A stretch of DNA of 64,000 bases from Bostrychus sinensis (taxonomy: Eukaryota > Chordata > Actinopteri > Gobiiformes > Eleotridae): contig CM036242.1 of assembly GCA_020698575.1 (NCBI GenBank), positions 20,625,624-20,689,623 on the forward strand, given 5' to 3'. Position numbers and translations under genes: made by a program. Shown in pieces: positions 60,216-64,000 of this stretch; the first letter of the stretch is position 1; every line of letters begins with the position of its first letter. The notes beneath the pieces are model-generated. The model saw only the letters and a list, made by a program, of their open reading frames with translations. It did not search any database and was not told the origin of the DNA.

Positions 60216-62686
60216 CTGAAAACAACAAAATAATTATTAGACCATGCAAAACTATAAGCACTTGCAAAAGGCAATGCTACATTTGGCACTGGCCTTGAAC
60301 TGGGGATCTTCTAGTTCAACTGTAAAAGCTGTACCAATTAAGCAAGAAAATCATTTTTTTTTTTTTTTTTTGTGATTAGTATTTTTTTAATTTTGAATTT
60401 TTTATCCAAAGACATAAAAAAGTAACAAAGTTTCACACAGACAACAAATAAGAAAAAAGCAAACAGAGACATACACAGAAAGAAAAAGAAAATACACGCA
60501 CAGCAACAAAGTCTTGATACCAGGCACACTGAAAATAATTTCAGTTGTTCAATTAAAAAAATTAAATGCATATAAAGACTCAGCCCAGACACATAGTGAA
60601 ATATTGCAAGAATTTATTTAACCTATTTTAAGGGGCAACAGTGACACAGCGAACAAGGTTGAAACCCCGACTTATTCTGTTTAAATTAAAATCCAGAAAT
60701 AACCTACTTTACCTACCTACTTTATTGAGATACTTCTTGTATCTCACAGTGGTAAAGAATTCACTAAAATAGATCATTTGTTACTTTACTGACCCCTTGT
60801 GGCTGGAGTTAGCTTATTCAGATTACTTTTGAATTGTCTTGCTAACACACTAACAAACCAACAAACCGACGTGGCAAAAACATAACCTTGGCAGAGGTAA
60901 GGACAGTTTTCATAATCATTTATTTTTCTTTTGTTGTCTTACCAAAAAAGCTCAAAAGATCACTCTCTGCCCTACAATGTATACCCAGAATAAAGAACTA
61001 ACACCCCAATTATTTTTATTTATATCATGAAGTCCATTTTGTAGCCAATGCACTGTCAAAATGGCCACCAGAAAGTGTTTTAATATTTCACTACCCTCAA
61101 GGGAGATGTACGAGTGCTATCAAATATTCATATTGAGGCTACAGCCATCTGCAAGAGCTTTGAGACGTTTCTACTTCAAGAAAGAAGACCTTGGCTAAGT
61201 AAGGTGTTAGGCAAAGCTGAGGTTATAAAAGAAGAAGCTCAAGAAATGTTGCAGCAGATAATACTAGACAGTTTTATCATTAAATGCTTTGGATAAATCA
61301 GAGAACCTGCAAATCAGACCAAAGATTATGTGCAATTGTGAATTTTAATCCAACATGAGAAGCTAAAAGTTTATATTTTGGCAATCACAGAATGTACTTA
61401 TACAATAAACTCACAATGAAATTATTTCTTCACTATCAACAAAACAAAAATAATATATCTGACTTATGAAAAACTGACAGACAATACAAAATATCCCAGG
61501 AGCTATCCAGTCAGTCAGCTATAGCTAATCAAGCCAAGCTGTTTACTGAGCTCATAGGAAGCTTTCTCAATTATTCCTAGAAGAGAACACAAATGTACGA
61601 GCACGCCTCATTGAAAATTAAGCACAGACATTTATCAGAGAGGTCTGAATCTCTAAATAATTACTCCCTTTGACAGCTCAGTTCTAATCACTGGGTAAAA
61701 ACAAAAAATGCTATATTGTTAATAATATTTAATGGCTTTTTGTCTAAAACATCAAAGTATTATACTATTAGCAACTGTCCTAGGTAGCTTGAAACATCAT
61801 GTTTAAAGGATCTAAGAGAAGACAGATTACTAAAAATACATGAGCAGCCCCAGAGCAATATCATCAATATTTTACTTGGTTTTGTCCTAGTCACTGACAG
61901 AGAGTATCCGGGATTTAAAATCAAGACCGACCAAGACTACAACGGTTTTCTTTCTCCTCCTCTGTTAGTCCTTAACTCAGTGCTGCTCTGCCATGGGTTT
62001 GGTCCTGAAGACACTTAGTATGGTCTTGACAAAACCACTCAAGATAAACAAGAGAGAGGTCTGAATGTTTGTTGTAGATTAAATTGACTTATTCTTTGTG
62101 CAACTGTTTGTGCTCTCTGTTCATTAATTAATTATTCCTATAAATCTGAATCTGATAGTGTCCTGAAGTGATACAGGCTACAGGATATAGCTCTTCTTTC
62201 CGAAGCTGTAGAGGACACTATATAATATCTCCCTCTGTCCTTTATGTTGGACTCTGTGTTCACATTGCGTACTGGCAATGATTCAGAAGTGCAAAGTCAG
62301 TAGAAAGTCTGATCCAGATATATGAGAACGGAGGAGGAAAAGAACAGTAAGAGAAAACCACACAGAGAGAGTGAGAAAAAATTATGGAGTCAAGCAGGGC
62401 CAGCTGACAAAAACTGATCTGGTGGGGGAAGGACAGGATAAGGGCTACACTATAGGACATCATCTTTAATTGCTTTGGACCAACAAGACAGTGGAGACAC
62501 ATTCTGAAAATCTCTTTGGTCTTTGATTTTCATTTGGAGTACAAGTGTATGTCACTCTATAAGAACAGCGAGTAATTTAACTTAAATGAATAAACAAGAA
62601 GCACTCAAACAGAGCTAAGGTATTGGCCCTATCTTGCAATGGACTTAAACTGGTGGTAAATAATTATGCCTCTAAGATCTTGAATC

Positions 62687-63052
62687 TAGGGCTGCTCGAT
62701 TATGGAAAAATTCATAATCACAGTGTATTTAGGTCATAATTGGACCCACAGTTATTTAAAATGATTATTCATGTACTGCTAAAATAAAATGTACTGCTTC
62801 CTGTAGAGGAAGAGTAGTTTTATCGTTTATTTGTGTTAATTGAAAGCCTAGTACAAGACAATGTTCTGGACAAAGACAAGTGTACATCTATCTTTGACAG
62901 CACTGTAAAGTCCATACATATGGACGTAAAGAGCAGGCACATCATTTAGAGTCCAATTTAATGAATCGTTTTTTCTCAATATTATAGATTTTGAAATTGT
63001 TGGGAGCCAAAATCATATCCACGATTAAAATTTGATTAATCGCACAGCCCTA
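62687..63052. mobile_element. hAT-like MITE with 8-bp target duplication
   Basis: The left end 'tagggctgctcgattatgg' pairs with a right end whose complement is 'tagggctgtgcgattaatc'. The direct repeats cttgaatc (62679-62686) and cttgtatc (63053-63060) agree in 7 of 8 bases, fitting a hAT-type duplication. The interior is non-coding. 'gggctgcacgattaat'-type ends are abundant in teleosts. Confidence 0.8.
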
Positions 63053-63699
63053 CTTGTATCTTAACAACCAATCATTAGTTTCTTTAGTAACCACTTGAGG
63101 CATATTATGCAATAATACACAATGTTATCCAGACAGATAACCAAAAATTAATAATTTGGCCATATGACACAGAGCTTTTCTAAAAAAATTACCAAATTCT
63201 GCCTATGACTCTTTGGGTTATCTTGCTGACAAATGAACAAACCAACCAATGGCACTGAAAATATAACTTTCTAGGCTGAGGTAATGAATGAATAATATTT
63301 ATCAACTTTAAAACGTTTAGCAAATGTCACAAGAATTATCTAAAGAGAAAATGCTGCATGTACATCAGGGCTTAAACTAAATTAACCTCACAATAGTGTC
63401 ACTGGCCAGTTGTTTCCCATAATGCACTGGGCTGACTTTTCTCTGCCAGTGTTTCTGCTTCAGTATCTTCCATGAATCTTAAGAACAGACCTGCTGACTG
63501 GCCCAGCAGCAGAAAATAGCAACACACTCGAGCTTGTGCTGGCTCTAGAGCACACAGATCTGCACAAGAAGCCTTCCTTTTTTGTTCGGTTATAAATGTC
63601 CTTGGTGCACCTGTGAAATCTCCAGCAGCTTGTATCCCCAACTACCTCCATCTCCTGATCACTATATTGAAACCTTTGGTCATGTCCCAAATAGCTTTC

Positions 63700-63930
63700 T
63701 TAATTACAAACAGTTTCCTGCCTTACAGTCAAGAGGTTGTGGGTTTGATCCTCCAGGTACTGGCTTCCTCCAGGTTTCAAAAGACACAGTGAATGAATGT
63801 GAAATGTTGTCTGTCAGTGTGTTTAAGCCCTGCGACTAACAGGCCTTTGTCCAGGGCGTACACAGTCTACTAATGCCCATAGTTGTTGGGATAGGCTCCA
63901 GCCAACTGCTACCCATAATGGGAATAACCT
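63700..63930 (+). repeat. Degenerate teleost SINE/retroposon copy
   Basis: A degraded B-box-like 'gtgggtttgatcctcc' is followed by 'ctggcttcctccaggtttca', 'gtgaatgaatgtgaaatg', 'ggcctttgtccagggcgtac' and 'gggataggctccagccaact'. The order matches a widespread fish SINE body and tail. The A-box region is poorly preserved. Confidence 0.55.
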
Positions 63931-64000
63931 AAAGATGTGAGATTGTACTAAACACTGTATTAGCAAAAGCCATTCTTTTCACAAGGTTATTCATAAAAAA

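Larger units (their letters stand above)
60216..64000 (-). other. frmd5: frmd5 intron 1 (part), gene-free to the window edge
   Basis: By colinearity with human FRMD5 the first coding exon lies beyond the right edge, so this stretch is intron 1. No minus-strand block resembling the family N-terminus (the expected actin-binding-type start and the EYxCTI strand) was seen. Contents are a tRNA-SINE-like reverse scrap (~60280-60345), a poly(T)-rich run (~60353-60372), a hAT-like MITE (62687-63052) and a retroposon tail (63700-63930). Confidence 0.65.

Noticed and set aside
61114..61296. 60-codon plus-strand open frame (MLSNIHIEATAICKSF...)
   Set aside because: No recognisable family, no splice context, and it lies inside an frmd5 intron. 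Compatible with chance.
13..64000. CRISPR array, operon or prophage-like system
   Set aside because: All gene structures are spliced vertebrate genes. The only short tandem arrays are microsatellites and the minisatellite, with no spacer-repeat regularity.

Overview
The window is nuclear DNA from a ray-finned (teleost) fish. The evidence is split genes with short introns and vertebrate splice signals, proteins that read almost colinearly with human RASGRF1, FRMD5 and WDR76, and a typical teleost repeat load (tRNA-derived SINEs, Tc1/mariner copies, hAT-type MITEs, fragments of non-LTR retrotransposons, AT microsatellites). The exact species cannot be read from the sequence. There is no operon, CRISPR array, phage or plasmid feature, and I did not find a new molecular system. 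The window is an ordinary gene-bearing locus whose interesting points are duplication, decay, splicing and transposon structure.

Layout. 1-3 kb: an imperfect ~80 bp minisatellite and a decayed, intron-containing retinol dehydrogenase-like paralogue. 3.2-3.7 kb: a hAT-like MITE. 3966-5870 (+): the intact retinol dehydrogenase-like gene, seven exons, 329 aa, with a GC-AG intron shared with the decayed copy. 6.2-18.7 kb: a 12 kb gene-poor interval with several repeats. 18911-35698 (+): rasgrf1, complete, 27 coding exons, 1254 aa. 35.7-38.1 kb: its 3' UTR and flank. 38144-38562: a fold-back element just upstream of the wdr76 promoter. 38855-41839 (+): wdr76, complete, 15 exons, 550 aa. 42.5-45.5 kb: a second, ruined copy of wdr76 whose WD40-coding half has been replaced by a (TA)n tract and a palindromic Tc1 remnant. 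47461-60215 and beyond the right edge (-): frmd5, 13 exons visible, with the first coding exon outside the window.

Every exon boundary listed was derived by eye from splice signals plus homology. Phases were checked to close for rasgrf1 (3765 nt), wdr76 (1653 nt), the retinol dehydrogenase (990 nt) and the visible part of frmd5 (1623 nt). The genes have unrelated roles: retinoid/short-chain dehydrogenase metabolism, calcium-responsive Ras/Rac exchange, a nuclear WD40 protein, and a membrane-linked FERM protein. The most useful leads are a phase-compatible 87-codon candidate cassette exon in frmd5, an in-frame alternative donor in the retinol dehydrogenase gene, the conserved GC-AG intron, and two independent tandem gene duplications in which one copy has decayed.
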